Assembly: GCF_000512585.2 (NCBI RefSeq)
Contig: NC_089241.1
Location: 6,280,001-6,344,000 of the forward strand
Direction of reading: 5' to 3'
Origin: Kwoniella bestiolae CBS 10118
Taxonomy: Eukaryota; Basidiomycota; Tremellomycetes; Tremellales; Cryptococcaceae
Length of the DNA: 64,000 nt
How positions within the stretch are numbered: the first letter of the stretch is position 1; the number at the start of each line of letters is the position of its first letter. The notes beneath the pieces were generated by a model that was not told where the DNA came from, did no database searches, and worked only from the letters and a program-made list of their open reading frames with translations. Shown here piece after piece: positions 45,337-55,951 of the stretch. Made by a program: the position numbers and the translations under genes.

Positions 45337-47314
45337 TTATTCGTTCCATGCAATTACAGCCTGTAACGGAAAATCAACATTAGTATACACGGTCAAAGCT
45401 TGCCCTTTCCCTTTCCGTGATCCCGGTCGGAAAACCCGATCACTTACCATACAGAACACACCAAATGCCATGGCAGCGTACTATCCACGTCAAAAACAAA
45501 GACAATGAGCTAATAGCCTCCCAACGGTAGGAATCATCTCAGCTCACCTCCTTCAAAGCCTGTTTGGCACTCCTCGACTCCTCGAGTAACTCAGGTATAA
45601 CACTGACACTGGCGATGTACAGGAAGCCTAACGTGCCATAATCATCTGATTAATACCTTGCTACCTCATAACATTAGATACAGTCAGATGAGAACTTGTG
45701 ACCTACCACCAGCAGTCATAGGAATGACCAACTCCCCAGCTCCAACGCTCGTACCGAACAACCCCTGTCCCACCTCAATCACAATCTCCTTGTTCCCCGC
45801 GCCGGAAGTTTCGGCGATCCAGATTCCTAGGAAGGTCCCGACGAACGCACCGACAGCAGTGAAGAATTGGGAACCCATAGCTTGCGATTTGGTGAATCCC
45901 GATTTGATGAGGATGGAGTAGTCTGCGATCTACATCGCATCAGAGAGTATCAGCTGAATCCAGTCACCCTATCATCACAAACAAATATGTCGGGTCAGAG
46001 TATCTTATGACGACAAGAGATGGTCACATTCCAAAAGAGCATGAGACAAGCGAAATGACCCACCTCATGTGGAATCTCATGGCAAAACGTAGCAATAGTA
46101 GTAACAGCCCCCAACGCAGGCGACGAATAAAAACTAGCAGCCATAGCCAATCCATCCGTAATATTATGCGTAAAATCGCCAAACAGATTCAAGTACGCCG
46201 ACAATCTCAGAGACTGGTTGACTTCTTTCTTTGGTTCGTCAAGCTTGGTGGGCGCTTTGGGTTCAATGGAAGTCACGTCTGAAGGTGATTTACGGGATTT
46301 CAATTCGGTCGTACCGGAGCTGGAACTTGTGGATATAGCTGTTGATGAACCTTTCACACCGTGGGAGTGAGAGTGGGAGTGGGAATGAGAATGAGGTTCA
46401 TTGCCCGCTGAGGCGTTTAATACCCTCATTGTCTTGTCGAGGACGAAGAATGCCGCGAAACCTAAAAAGATTGCTCCGCTATAGATGTAAAAGGATATCA
46501 GCTCATCTGACATTTTGCTAAGTCATGTTCAAAACTTGTTCGAGATGCTCCTCTGGCGTTCCCAGTCAGTCTCTATACCAGATAGAGAATCATAAATCCC
46601 TTGACACCGCTCTTGAATGATCCATACAAGCCTCGTTGTCTCCTCCAGTCTTGATCGGGTAAGAAAAACAAACCCACCCAATCACTATATTCCTCTTCTC
46701 CTCAACCTCTACCGACCTACTCGCCCCATCTTCCCCATGTCCCTCACCGAAGAACGAGTGGGGTACAAGATGCAGGAAGACATCTCCTAGTAATCCACCC
46801 GTGGCAAATGCTATCATCGTGTTCAGAGAGGAGGGTTCGAGTGTAGCTGGGACAGCTAGGAGAATGAAGTTTGGTATACTATAACACGATCACCGTTGTG
46901 GGTATCAGCTATATGTTCTGATAAAGGTGGTAGAGGGACGTACGATGAGATGTAAAATGTTGCTAGTACTATCCATGCCGCTCAATATCAGCCAAGTCAT
47001 CCTCAGAGCTGGGTCTTTCATTGATCACTGGGGATATGAATGCAGACCTACTAGAATTGTACGCTGGACTCTCGAATGGGAACAACGTAGAGAACAGCTT
47101 CCTCATCGATGTGCCATGTTCGCCTGGGTGATGCGAGGGCGTATGGAAGAATTCTTGGGCCTGTATCGTACATAAGTAGGGTCAGCCATGATGCCCTCAC
47201 TGACTAAAGGAGGGAAGCAAGCGGACATGGACATACCTTTTCGGATTTGCCCAATACCACAGCTGAGAATGCCAGTAGGGTGGCTAGAGCCAGCAGAGAT
47301 CGCTTGGATATCAT
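45337..47314 (-). CDS. YKE4: ZIP-family zinc transporter, KE4/SLC39A7 type
   Basis: Zinc transporter of the ER/Golgi-type LZT group. Signal peptide MISKRSLLALATLLAFSAVV; then a lumenal His-containing segment HTPSHHPGEHG. First spans: LATFYISSIPNFILLAVPAT and MIAFATGGLLGDVFLHLVPH. A cytosolic loop carries HSHSHSHSHSHG. The ZIP motifs are LFGDFTHNITDGLAMAASFY (HNxxD) and the span with CHEIPHEIADYSILIKSGFT (HExPHE, where most plasma-membrane ZIPs have a simpler motif). The end is FCMAVIAWNE after a short last intron. Eight or so short introns. Divergent from a small mitochondrial protein gene. Subcellular site is inferred from family. Confidence 0.88.
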
Positions 47315-47737
47315 CTTGGTTGATTGCTCGATGAGACCCGATTGTTGTTGTGAGTGCGAGTCAAGGTGGTACATATAAATAACTCATCCACGTCAAAAGT
47401 CATGTCATCCCATTGCTCCTCGCGACGATCCGAGTGTCACTTCACCTCGTCGCGTACTGATGTATTTTGGCGGTGATCCCCACTTGAACACTACATTCGG
47501 GTGCCACATCTAGATCTTGGGTGTATGACGTCAATGAGTAAAGTAATTTAACCCGGATTAGGATTGGGTTTCGTCCTGAAGATCACCACTTGCAAGTCAG
47601 ACGATATATAATCAGATATATATCACCTCTTCTTACTCTTATTCATCAGCAAGCTACAAACAACCAGATAATCACCCAACCAAATCTCCACAACACCCTA
47701 AATTACTATAACACCACCCAAACTCAACACCACCAAC
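47315..47737. promoter_or_regulatory. Divergent promoter region ZIP / small mitochondrial protein
   Basis: 423 bp between divergent starts. Two TATA-like tracts (about 47604-47626) lie 110-135 bp before the plus-strand start, followed by an A/C-rich leader with CAAC and CACC runs. Confidence 0.45.
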
Positions 47738-48468
47738 ATGTTCACCTCGACCAAACGTACCCTCTCTCTTCTCCTTCGAACACCTCTCATCCCCCCACCT
47801 CAGGGACCCGCCGCCGTAGAATTGTCAACTTTCACCCCTACCCCTGGGCCATCGCGAACCAACAACAGACGGACAATCTCGAATATGTCGATAAGGGGAT
47901 ATGCGAGTGATAGAGGCAAGCAGGAGTTGTATAGCGATGAGGGTGGATCGACAGGTGCGGGGGTGAGTGAGCTGTCCTTTTACATATGGGATTGTGAGAT
48001 TGGCAAAACGAGGTGGTCACGGTCGTGCCGCTTGGAGCCTATCACGATACTGATTCACATCTGTGCCTCGATCTAAATTGGCAGAAAGGACCGATTCGCT
48101 GATTTTTTTGGGTGGCATACAGACCGACGACGTAGCCCACACAGACGCAGCATTCAACAAAGATCCCAATCCCGCCTCATCAGCCAAACAAGTAGAGAAC
48201 GAGGTGAGCAAATATTCCACTCTGTTCTGTCAGCATAGCGGTACTTGTCATGCATCCAAACAGCCAAGTCTGTTCGGACCACCCTGTCTGTACAAGATGA
48301 TCCGACTCATGCTGACATTGATGAATCGATCGTACGTAGTCCGGCAAGGATTTCACCAAAAACTCCTCCGCCAACCCTTCGTACTCTTATTCACCAGGTA
48401 AACAGGGCGAGAAAGGTAGTGAAGCGCCACTGAACACATCCAAGGAGGAGGCCAAGAAGAATCAATAA
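47738..48468 (+). CDS. Small predicted mitochondrial protein, function unknown
   Basis: Three exons give about 130 aa. The start MFTSTKRTLSLLLRTPLIPP is Arg/Lys/Ser/Leu-rich and lacks acidic residues, as expected of a mitochondrial presequence; a second basic segment (SRTNNRRTISNMSIRGYASD) has an RGYAS-like cleavage context. Exon 2 reads TDDVAHTDAAFNKDPNPASS then AKQVENE, and exon 3 SGKDFTKNSSANPSYSYSPG, ending NTSKEEAKKNQ. I believe related short proteins with the HTDAAFNKDPNP-like motif occur in other fungi, but know no function. Donors GTGAGT and GTGAGC and phase agree. A GGAAAT hexanucleotide repeat (48471-48490) directly follows the stop. Confidence 0.65.
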
Positions 48469-48703
48469 TTGGAAATGGAAATGGAAATGGATTCTTTGAG
48501 TATCGTAAATATATATAATGTAATAATCAAACAACATCGATCATCATCCTCTTCAGTCCAAGCATACACAAAGTGAAACTCAATTAACTGTATTACTTAG
48601 TATCTAAAGTTAAAACGCCATGCATATGATTACAAGATTACAATAATCCGTATTAACAAACCCAAAGGGAATCATCTTACCTTCCTTCCCGCAACATCCA
48701 AAC

Positions 48704-51412
48704 CTAGTCCATCTCCAACCCATCATCCTCCTCCCCAGCCCCACTCTTACCGCTCAAATCCAACTTCCTCCTCTTCCTCTCTCCCCCATCATTCAAGAAC
48801 CTAACATCCCTCCCCACCTTCTCCCTCAACCCCTCCACATCAACCTCGTCATTCTCCTTTGCCCACTCCAATACCAAGTGCCTCCCAAGCAAATGGGTAT
48901 GTTTCAAAGCCTCCATAGCGCGAGCAGCTTCAGTATGAGTCGTGAATTCCAGAAAGGCGAATCCACGGGTGGAGGCTGATCCTGTTGAGGTGGGGAGGGA
49001 TTTCCGGGGGAGTCGAAGGGATTTGAGTTGGCCATATGCACTATACGATGAATTAGTACAAATGAAACGTAAATGAGATGAAGAAGACCGCGTGAATTGG
49101 GAGGGAGGAGTTTAACCCACCTAAACAACTCCCTAACCTCCTTCTTAGTCACTTCAAACGCCAAATTCTTAACCAACAACTTCGTAGACTTTGTCTTCCC
49201 CCTCGACCCATCCTCTTTCTCTTTCTCTTTTTGATCCTCCTCCGATCCCCTCTGAGCAAACTTCACTTGTAACACCTTCCCATCAATTTCGAACCCCTCC
49301 AACGCGCCCAGGGCCTTATTCGCTTCCTGTCTAGTCTTGAACCCTACGAATCCGTATCCCATAGATAACCTCTCTCCACTCGTAGATTTCGGATTCATTT
49401 TAGTTTGGACTCTGGCAAATGAGAAGCCAGGTAGAGACGATAATACAGCATTCAGTCTTGGAGTTGTAGTTGAGAAATTCAAATTCTTCAAAAACAGTGT
49501 CGATCCAGCTTCATCATCTATGGATGGTTCTTCCCTTATCTCGTTCACTTTATCCACTAGCATTTGCGCCTCCTTCAACTGTTTCTCCGTAGTACTCATT
49601 GGTTGTTCTGTTGAGGTGGGTTCTTCCTTGAACATCCCCACGGGACCTTTCTCAAGGTACAACACCGCATTGCCTAACCTCCTATATGCAAGGGACCTAA
49701 ATGCCTTGCTTGCTTCTGCAGGGTTCGAGAATTCCACTACTCCCAATGTCCCAGAGGGAGGTAAGAGGACTCTAGAGAGTTTACCGTGCGAGGCAAATAG
49801 GTCTGTGAGCGATTGAATGGTCGTTCCGAAGGGGATGTTCTTCACTAGAATTATAGTTTGCGATCGGGGAACTTTGGGTTGTAGTGCTTCTAAGACTATA
49901 CCGGCATCTTCAAAATACTTCTTCGTCTCTTCTATGACTGTGGTCTCGGCCAAAGCAAGTTTGACAGCTGCGTTACCCGAGTCGCCATTGAGCAGTTCAG
50001 ATTTGCTAATTCCCATTCGACTGGATACGGAAGCTGCTACTGCGTCGCTCTATAGGATTGGAAAAGCACGATGATGGATTAGCTACTATGTTAGTGTAGG
50101 GAAGCGACTCCGTATAACGGCGAAGTGTGAGATTAGAGCCGAGGAGTGAGAGTTCGCATAAAAAACGGAATACCCACATTCATATACAGACTAGCCCAGT
50201 TCAATCCCTTCCTACTATCCTCCTTCCGCTTCTCATCAACAGTCTTCTTCACCTGTCCCCTAGTCTCATCAACCTTACCCAACACCTTCCCGTCCATTAC
50301 ACCACCACCACCTGCCACCACCACCTGACCAGGTTTAGGTCTCCCCGGTAAGACGTGCAACAACCTCCCCTGGAATGTCGTCTTATCTAGGTTCTTATAT
50401 GCCTGAAGGGCATCTTCATTATTGTGATACTGAAGGAAAGCGGTACCGAGGGGTTCGCCGGTGGTTGAAGAAGTAGGTAAGTGAATTTCATCGATTTTGC
50501 CGAAAGTGGAGAAATGAGATGAAAGTTCGGGAGAGGTGACTATGAATGCGAGGTTTCGGATGAATAGTCGTCCAGTTGATAGGATCAGGTCTTCATCTGG
50601 GCTTGTCTTGGTGGTCTGATAAGATACCGATCAGTATCATATGTAAGCACGAGCGAATATAGACTCACGGAACTTTCCCCTTCTACTTGTAATGCCTCAT
50701 TCTGCCTCTTCCTCAACCACGCAGCATCGTCGTCCTCTCCCTGTACCTCTCCCACTTCCTCAGGCTCAGAAGACTTCTCTTTACCTTTCTTGCTCTTCTC
50801 TTTCTTGGCAGGAGTTTGTCCTTGTCCGTCGGCCACCCAACCTGCTTCTCCTGGTACCGCACTGGCTGAGGTGGCGGCAGAAGTAGATGCAGAGGGATCA
50901 TTGCCCTTCATGACGTCCATAAACTCTTGTAATCTCTTTGAGGGTCCTGCCACGGCATTCCCACCAGTCTGAGTTTGTACTTCCGAAGCAGGCGTATCTT
51001 TCGACTTCGACTTAGACCCCTTGGCAGGGGCAGGAGCGAGAGGCTAAAACATACCCATGTTTAGCTGATATACATAATGACATCGCTCGAATGCCGGCTA
51101 ACACTCACATCATCCCTTACAAAATCGACCTTGACCTTCCCACCTCCAAATTCGAAACTCCCATCAAACCAATCTTTCACTTTCTGCGCTTCCTCGGTGT
51201 TCTTGTACCCTACAAATGCGAATCTACGTTTGGGTACTAGCTTGAGATCTGTTATGGTACTTGAGGTGAGGGTTTTGGGCTTTGAGAGGGCGGAACGGAA
51301 TGAGTCGGGGTGGAGGGAGGAAGGGAGGTTGAGGAAGATTAGACGGGACCTGTACCAATGAGTTTGGTGGTTGGCTTAATCTCAGACATTAAGATAGACA
51401 TATTACTTACAT
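48704..51412 (-). CDS. MRD1: Multiple RNA-binding-domain protein MRD1
   Basis: Nucleolar protein with several RRMs that binds 35S pre-rRNA and is needed for early 18S processing. RRM1 starts directly at the N-terminus: MSRLIFLNLPSSLHPDSFRS, RRFAFVGYKNTEEAQ. A charged linker is followed by RRM2 (GRLFIRNLAFIVTS, GTAFLQYHNNEDA), the conserved block GLNWASLYMNSDAVAASVSS, RRM3 (IILVKNIPFGTTIQSLTDLF), RRM4 (STLFLKNLNFSTTTPRLNAV, YGFVGFKTRQEANKAL) and RRM5 (KLLVKNLAFEVTKKEVRELF, GFAFLEFTTHTEAARA). The end is EEDDGLEMD. The start codon is split by an intron: AT at 51412-51411 and G at 51349. Choosing a later ATG would delete RRM1. About 850 aa, as in other fungi. Confidence 0.92.
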
Positions 51413-51972
51413 GGTGATGTAATTGAGATGAGAATCCGGGGTTATGTCAATGCGATGACGATTGAGTGCTGCTGAAGACGAGCTAGATATGTCATCAATG
51501 ATGTGTACTTGTAAGTTGCACAACTCGAGAATCAAAAATCAAAAATCAAACTTGTCAACAGAAATCTTTATCGTTCGCCACCCTGAACAGAGGGCGGAGG
51601 TCGCCGCCTTGCTGAACAAACCAAACTTGCTTAAATTGGTTAACCGGATAAAAGGCGATCGCCATTTTCGCAAAAGTCGTAAGCATCGCTTAGACCCTTG
51701 TCTTAACTCCGACACCCGCATGATGGCTGAGAAGTGCCACTCTCCCCTGTAATGCTACGGTGAGACGGGTATTCCCGGATTCACCGCTCACCGTAGAGAC
51801 GTTTCGAGGTTTTGCATGGTTCTTGTGTCGTTTCGTTACTGCTTGCTGCTGTTGCTGCTCACGGTCAGTCAGGCTGTCTGTCGTCAGGAAGTGTTGGCAC
51901 TAATCGAGCAATATCTTGAAATCCTTCAATTCGACCCCTTCTACCCTCTCCTTCATCCATCAACAATTCAAA
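51413..51972. promoter_or_regulatory. Divergent promoter region MRD1 / RPS19
   Basis: 560 bp shared by a ribosome assembly gene and a ribosomal protein gene, which suits joint growth control. It contains the palindrome GGCGATCGCC (51654-51663) and A/T patches next to it. No proven element. Confidence 0.5.
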
Positions 51973-53145
51973 ATGCCAGGTGTACGTGACATCAGGTGAG
52001 TCAAGCGTTCATCAGCAGCATCAGTGTAGCAGATTAGGGCGGATACCAGTAGAAACATGGATAAAGGGAGAATACAAACTTTCACGCCAAAGTCAAGTCG
52101 AAGAGATGTCGGTATGAGAACTGGATTTCAAGGATGTCAGAAGGTGTAGGAGAGGACGGATACCATGGATAGATTAGGAGCGTCAGAAAGAGCAGGCTAG
52201 CATGGGGCAAGGAGCTTGAATGGAGATGTACATGAGACGAATTGCTGATTCCATGTTATTCCTTTCTGCCGCCTCCTCGAATCTACTTTGAATCCATAAT
52301 CAACAATCGCAACTACTACCCTACCACCTATCAGTGCCGAGTCCTTCATCAAGGCTTACTCATCCCACCTTAAAAGATCCGGTAAACTCGAGATCCCAAC
52401 ATGGGTCGATATCGTTAAGACCGGTGCTCAAAAGGAGTTGGCACCTTATGATCCTGATTGGTACTACGTGCGAGCTGGTGAGTGGGGTTTTGGGTTGTTT
52501 GGAAGGAGTGGATGAGGTTTCAATGGAAAATGAGAATGGGCGGATATGCTCCAGGCCAAGAGGTCTACATCCCTGTTCCAATCCTTCAATTCTGGGAGAA
52601 GATGGTCGTATTAGTGGAATGAAATCATAAATACGAGATTGTACTGATCCTCCGATTCAACGCCCAGCCGCCGTCGCTCGACACATCTACCTTAGAAAAC
52701 ACGTCGGTGTAGGTGCCCTCGCCAAGTTACACGGAACCACCAACCGAAGAGGTACCCGACGATCCCACCACCGAGACTCTGCCACCGGTGTCGAGCGAAA
52801 CGTTGTCCAATCGCTCGAGAAGATCGGTGTGCTCGAAGCTCACCCTGATGGAGGTAGACGAATCTCGCAAGATGGAATGTGAGTTGAAAGTCTATCGGCC
52901 GCCAGGTCGATAGTGCATCATCATCACGCCTATCCCTTGACTTTCCCTTCACCCTTCGTCGCTCAAGAGAAGGATGTTTAATCGATTGATTTTGGATGGT
53001 CATACTGATATCGTATATTCGCGTTTGCAGGAGAGATCTCGACCGAATTGCCACTGCTGTCCTTGAATCCGAGCGAGAAGAGGAGGAGGAAGAGGAAGAG
53101 GAGGAAGATGAGGAAGAGGAGGAGGAGGAGGCCGATGAAGAGTAA
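51973..53145 (+). CDS. RPS19: 40S ribosomal protein eS19 with acidic tail
   Basis: Component of the 40S head. Exon 1 codes only MPGVRDI and part of a Ser (51973-51995). A 340-nt intron follows, then AESFIKAYSSHLKRSGKLEI, PTWVDIVKTGAQKELAPYDP, DWYYVRA, then AAVARHIYLRKHVGVGALAK, LHGTTNRRGTRRSHHRDSAT, SLEKIGVLEAHPDGGRRISQ, and the last exon RDLDRIATAVLESER. The body matches eS19 throughout. It does not end as usual after the last helix but continues with 22 residues, 19 Glu, 2 Asp and 1 Ala (53077-53142), before TAA. Introns 1 and 2 (about 340 and 185 nt) are long for this locus; I looked for box C/D snoRNAs in them and found none that fold. Confidence 0.93.
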
Positions 53146-53629
53146 ACTGTCTGATCTCAACTTTCACGATACAAAAGGGAAATTTGGAAGGGAGAGAGAT
53201 GATTTAGTTTATCGCTTTTTAGGGTCATTTGGCTCCTCATTATACTTCATATACGTTTGATTGGGTCATGAGATCATACGTTCCACTGCACGACGTCTTG
53301 ACTGGTTTAGCAGGAGAAGAGGGTGTGTGAGCGGTCAAACAGGAGATATACGGAAATTGCTCGACTTGCAATTAGCTGATATTGTTCTGTGCACTCTGAG
53401 CGGTTCGTGTCAATGGGAAGATCCATGCTCCCTGTCGTAATGTGCATAACATCAATTTGTGTCAGGCTCGAGGTGACGATATCTGAACGATGCATTCGCC
53501 AAATTTTTGGATTCGAGTTGAGCCTCCACACACCTCGATTCGACCTGGTGAGAACCTCGGACTAAATTTCGTTCCCCCTTCTCTACTCCATACCGTCCAC
53601 TCACAAGTCCGACGAATATCAAATATAAC
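53146..53629. promoter_or_regulatory. RPS19 3' side and SEN2 promoter
   Basis: 484 bp between two genes on the same strand. Probably holds the RPS19 3' untranslated region and the SEN2 promoter. No motif singled out. Confidence 0.4.
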
Positions 53630-55797
53630 ATGAGCACAGCAGCTGTAGCTCCCCCCACGCCCGGCTCTTCCCAACCAGGCGGATCTGCAGGAGCAGGCAA
53701 GAACGCAGCTAGAGCACGCAACCTAGCCAACCAAAAGAGATATGCCAACCCCCTTCCCATTCTGTTTAACACCCCATCCTCCGCTGCTTCCTCCTCCAAA
53801 TCAAAAGCTAGCTCTTCTTCTTCGTCCGGCTTGGTCCTCTCGTCATTCTTCCCTTCTGCAAGGATAGAGGTACCGCAATGCGTGGGCTCGTTCGACCCTA
53901 TAACCCGCTCAGTATGGATAGAAGATGAACGATCAAAGCATATCTTATTTACTAGGGGTTTCTTCGGGAAGGGTAGTCTAAGTAGGAGTGAGCCGTCGTG
54001 GAGGGAACGGAGAGTTGCGTTATTGAAGGGTGGTGCTAGTGAGTTTAGGATTTCCCCTCTCTTCTACTCATCCATTACATGCTCCGAATGGCATGTATGA
54101 TGAGATGATAAATGGAATGGTTGTGTACGGTATCCCAATGATGAACAAATTCTACAAGCTCAACAGTCTCACCTCGCGCGAGGAATGATGACTCTATCTT
54201 CTTCTTCTTTACTTCTGAGGGATACCACCATCACAATCATTCTCATGTTTACTCAGCTATAACATCTATTATATAGGTTGACGCAATGCTGATGATACGA
54301 ATGATCGCATAGCCCTAGCAGCAGAACAAATGAGAGAACAACGTCGAATAGCCCGAAAACAATTCAAGATTGATCGAGCGGCAGCGATGCTAGATGCTGC
54401 GAAGCAGGCCGAGGCGATTCTCACTTCCTCTGTTCGTGGTTCGTCAGCTTCCATACCTGGCTCACCATCGCCTCTTGGTCAAGTATCAGAACTCAATGCG
54501 GAAGAAGAGGTAGAAGCCGAGGAGGAAAACGAAGATATCGACGTAAATGTAGAACGATCAGGTTCCCCCACACCTTCCAGCTCGACTATTGTCACAGATA
54601 ACACCGTGATAGATCCTATGAACCTTACTCCCCAGACTTTCTTGGTCAGACCTACTAGACCTGAAGCGAATAGGAATAGAGGTAGGAAGGCCTTCAAGAG
54701 GCGTCCACCGCCGGCTCAGACTGCTCAACCTGCAACATCAGGGACAGGGGAAGCTTCATCGGCCGTGATACAACCTCGTCAGCAGACACAGACTGTTGAG
54801 CAGAAGGAGGAAGAGGAAGAGGAAGAAGAGGAGGAAGATCTATTTGATGAGAGCTTGGTAGAAGAGATGGAACATCTTCAACTGAGCTTGGAAGAAGCTC
54901 TGTTCTTGACCCTTGGTCTTGGGGTGTTGAGGGTATTTGATCCTACTTCTGTAAGTGACTCGCAGCTCAACCATATCTCAAATCTTAACAACAAGTATCC
55001 TTTGCATAGAATGCTTACTCCTTGATCGATTGTTTGTTTGTTTAGCAAACATACATCCCCAATGGTCCTGCCCTCCTCTCCCTACTCTTGACACCGCCTT
55101 CATCCCTTACTGCCCCTCTCTCAATACCTACAACGATGTTACCAGACGACCCTCTGCTGGTCTCGTACATTGCATACCACCATTACAGATCCCTTGGATG
55201 GGTAGTCAAAGACGGTATAAAGTTCTGCTGTGACTGGCTGTTGTACAGACGTGGTCCAGCTTTCAGTCATTCCGCGTGAGTACATTCTCCTCAATTATGC
55301 TGGTAATCTCACGCTGTGTATTGATCTATTCCTGCTGGAATTGCATATAGTTTCGCATGTATAGTCATACCGGTATATGAAGATCCCTCAGAGAAAGAAT
55401 CCTCGCCATATGGGAACGAAGATTGGTATGACCAGAGATTGAGCTGGAAATGGGTCAATACCATTATGAGGGTGAATGCGTTGGTACAGAAGGTAAGCTA
55501 AGCTTTTCTCCTCCCAAATTCAGGGATATCACTGAGCTGAGCTGATGAATATTGTAATACACAGACCGTCATAGCAGTATACGTTACGATCCCATCTTTA
55601 GCATCTTTCGATCAATCGCATAAGCTCGACAATGGGTATTTGGATCCGGGTAAGATCGACTTCAAGAGTTTGTTGGGGAAATATACAGTTCGGGAAGTAT
55701 CTTTGGTAAGTCCACCTCAAGTTTACCTCCTGCAATAAGGTCCGCACTGACGATGAGGCTGTAGACTCGATTCGGCCCCTCTAGGAGAAGAGATTAA
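53630..55797 (+). CDS. SEN2: tRNA splicing endonuclease catalytic subunit SEN2
   Basis: Catalytic subunit that cuts the 5' splice site of intron-containing pre-tRNAs. Start MSTAAVAPPTPGSSQPGGSA, then the N-terminal region ANPLPILFNTP, SVWIEDERSKHILFTRGFFG KGSLSRSEPSW. After a 278-nt intron with acceptor at about 54311 the frame resumes LAAEQMREQRRIARKQFKID. A long Ser/Glu-rich insert follows. The C-terminal nuclease fold is SYIAYHHYRSLGWVVKDGIK, FCCDWLLYRRGPAFSHSAFA (catalytic Tyr and His) and NALVQKTVIAVYVTIPS (catalytic Lys). It ends GPSRRRD. All three catalytic residues are present. The central acidic insert makes it longer (about 600 aa) than yeast Sen2 (377 aa), as in other basidiomycetes. 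Convergent with the flavin-reductase gene. Confidence 0.9.
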
Positions 55798-55951
55798 GGT
55801 TTTATCTTGCATTTCAGCGCCGTTGCACATCCTAGCATGATTGTCTATATTGCTTGTATACTATTCTATGCGAAATACGATCTAACGAACAATCATAAAA
55901 TCTGTCACACTCCGTTCGAGTCCAAGAATACAATGTCTACAAGTATCTAAA

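Noticed and set aside
51654..51663. GGCGATCGCC palindrome as a special regulatory element
   Set aside because: The same 10-mer occurs in UTP13 coding sequence at 6300-6309, so a single promoter copy is not evidence alone.
51996..52666. snoRNA hosted in RPS19 introns 1 and 2
   Set aside because: No RTGATGA box with a matching CTGA and terminal stem; nearest matches lack flanking complementarity. An H/ACA type cannot be excluded by eye.
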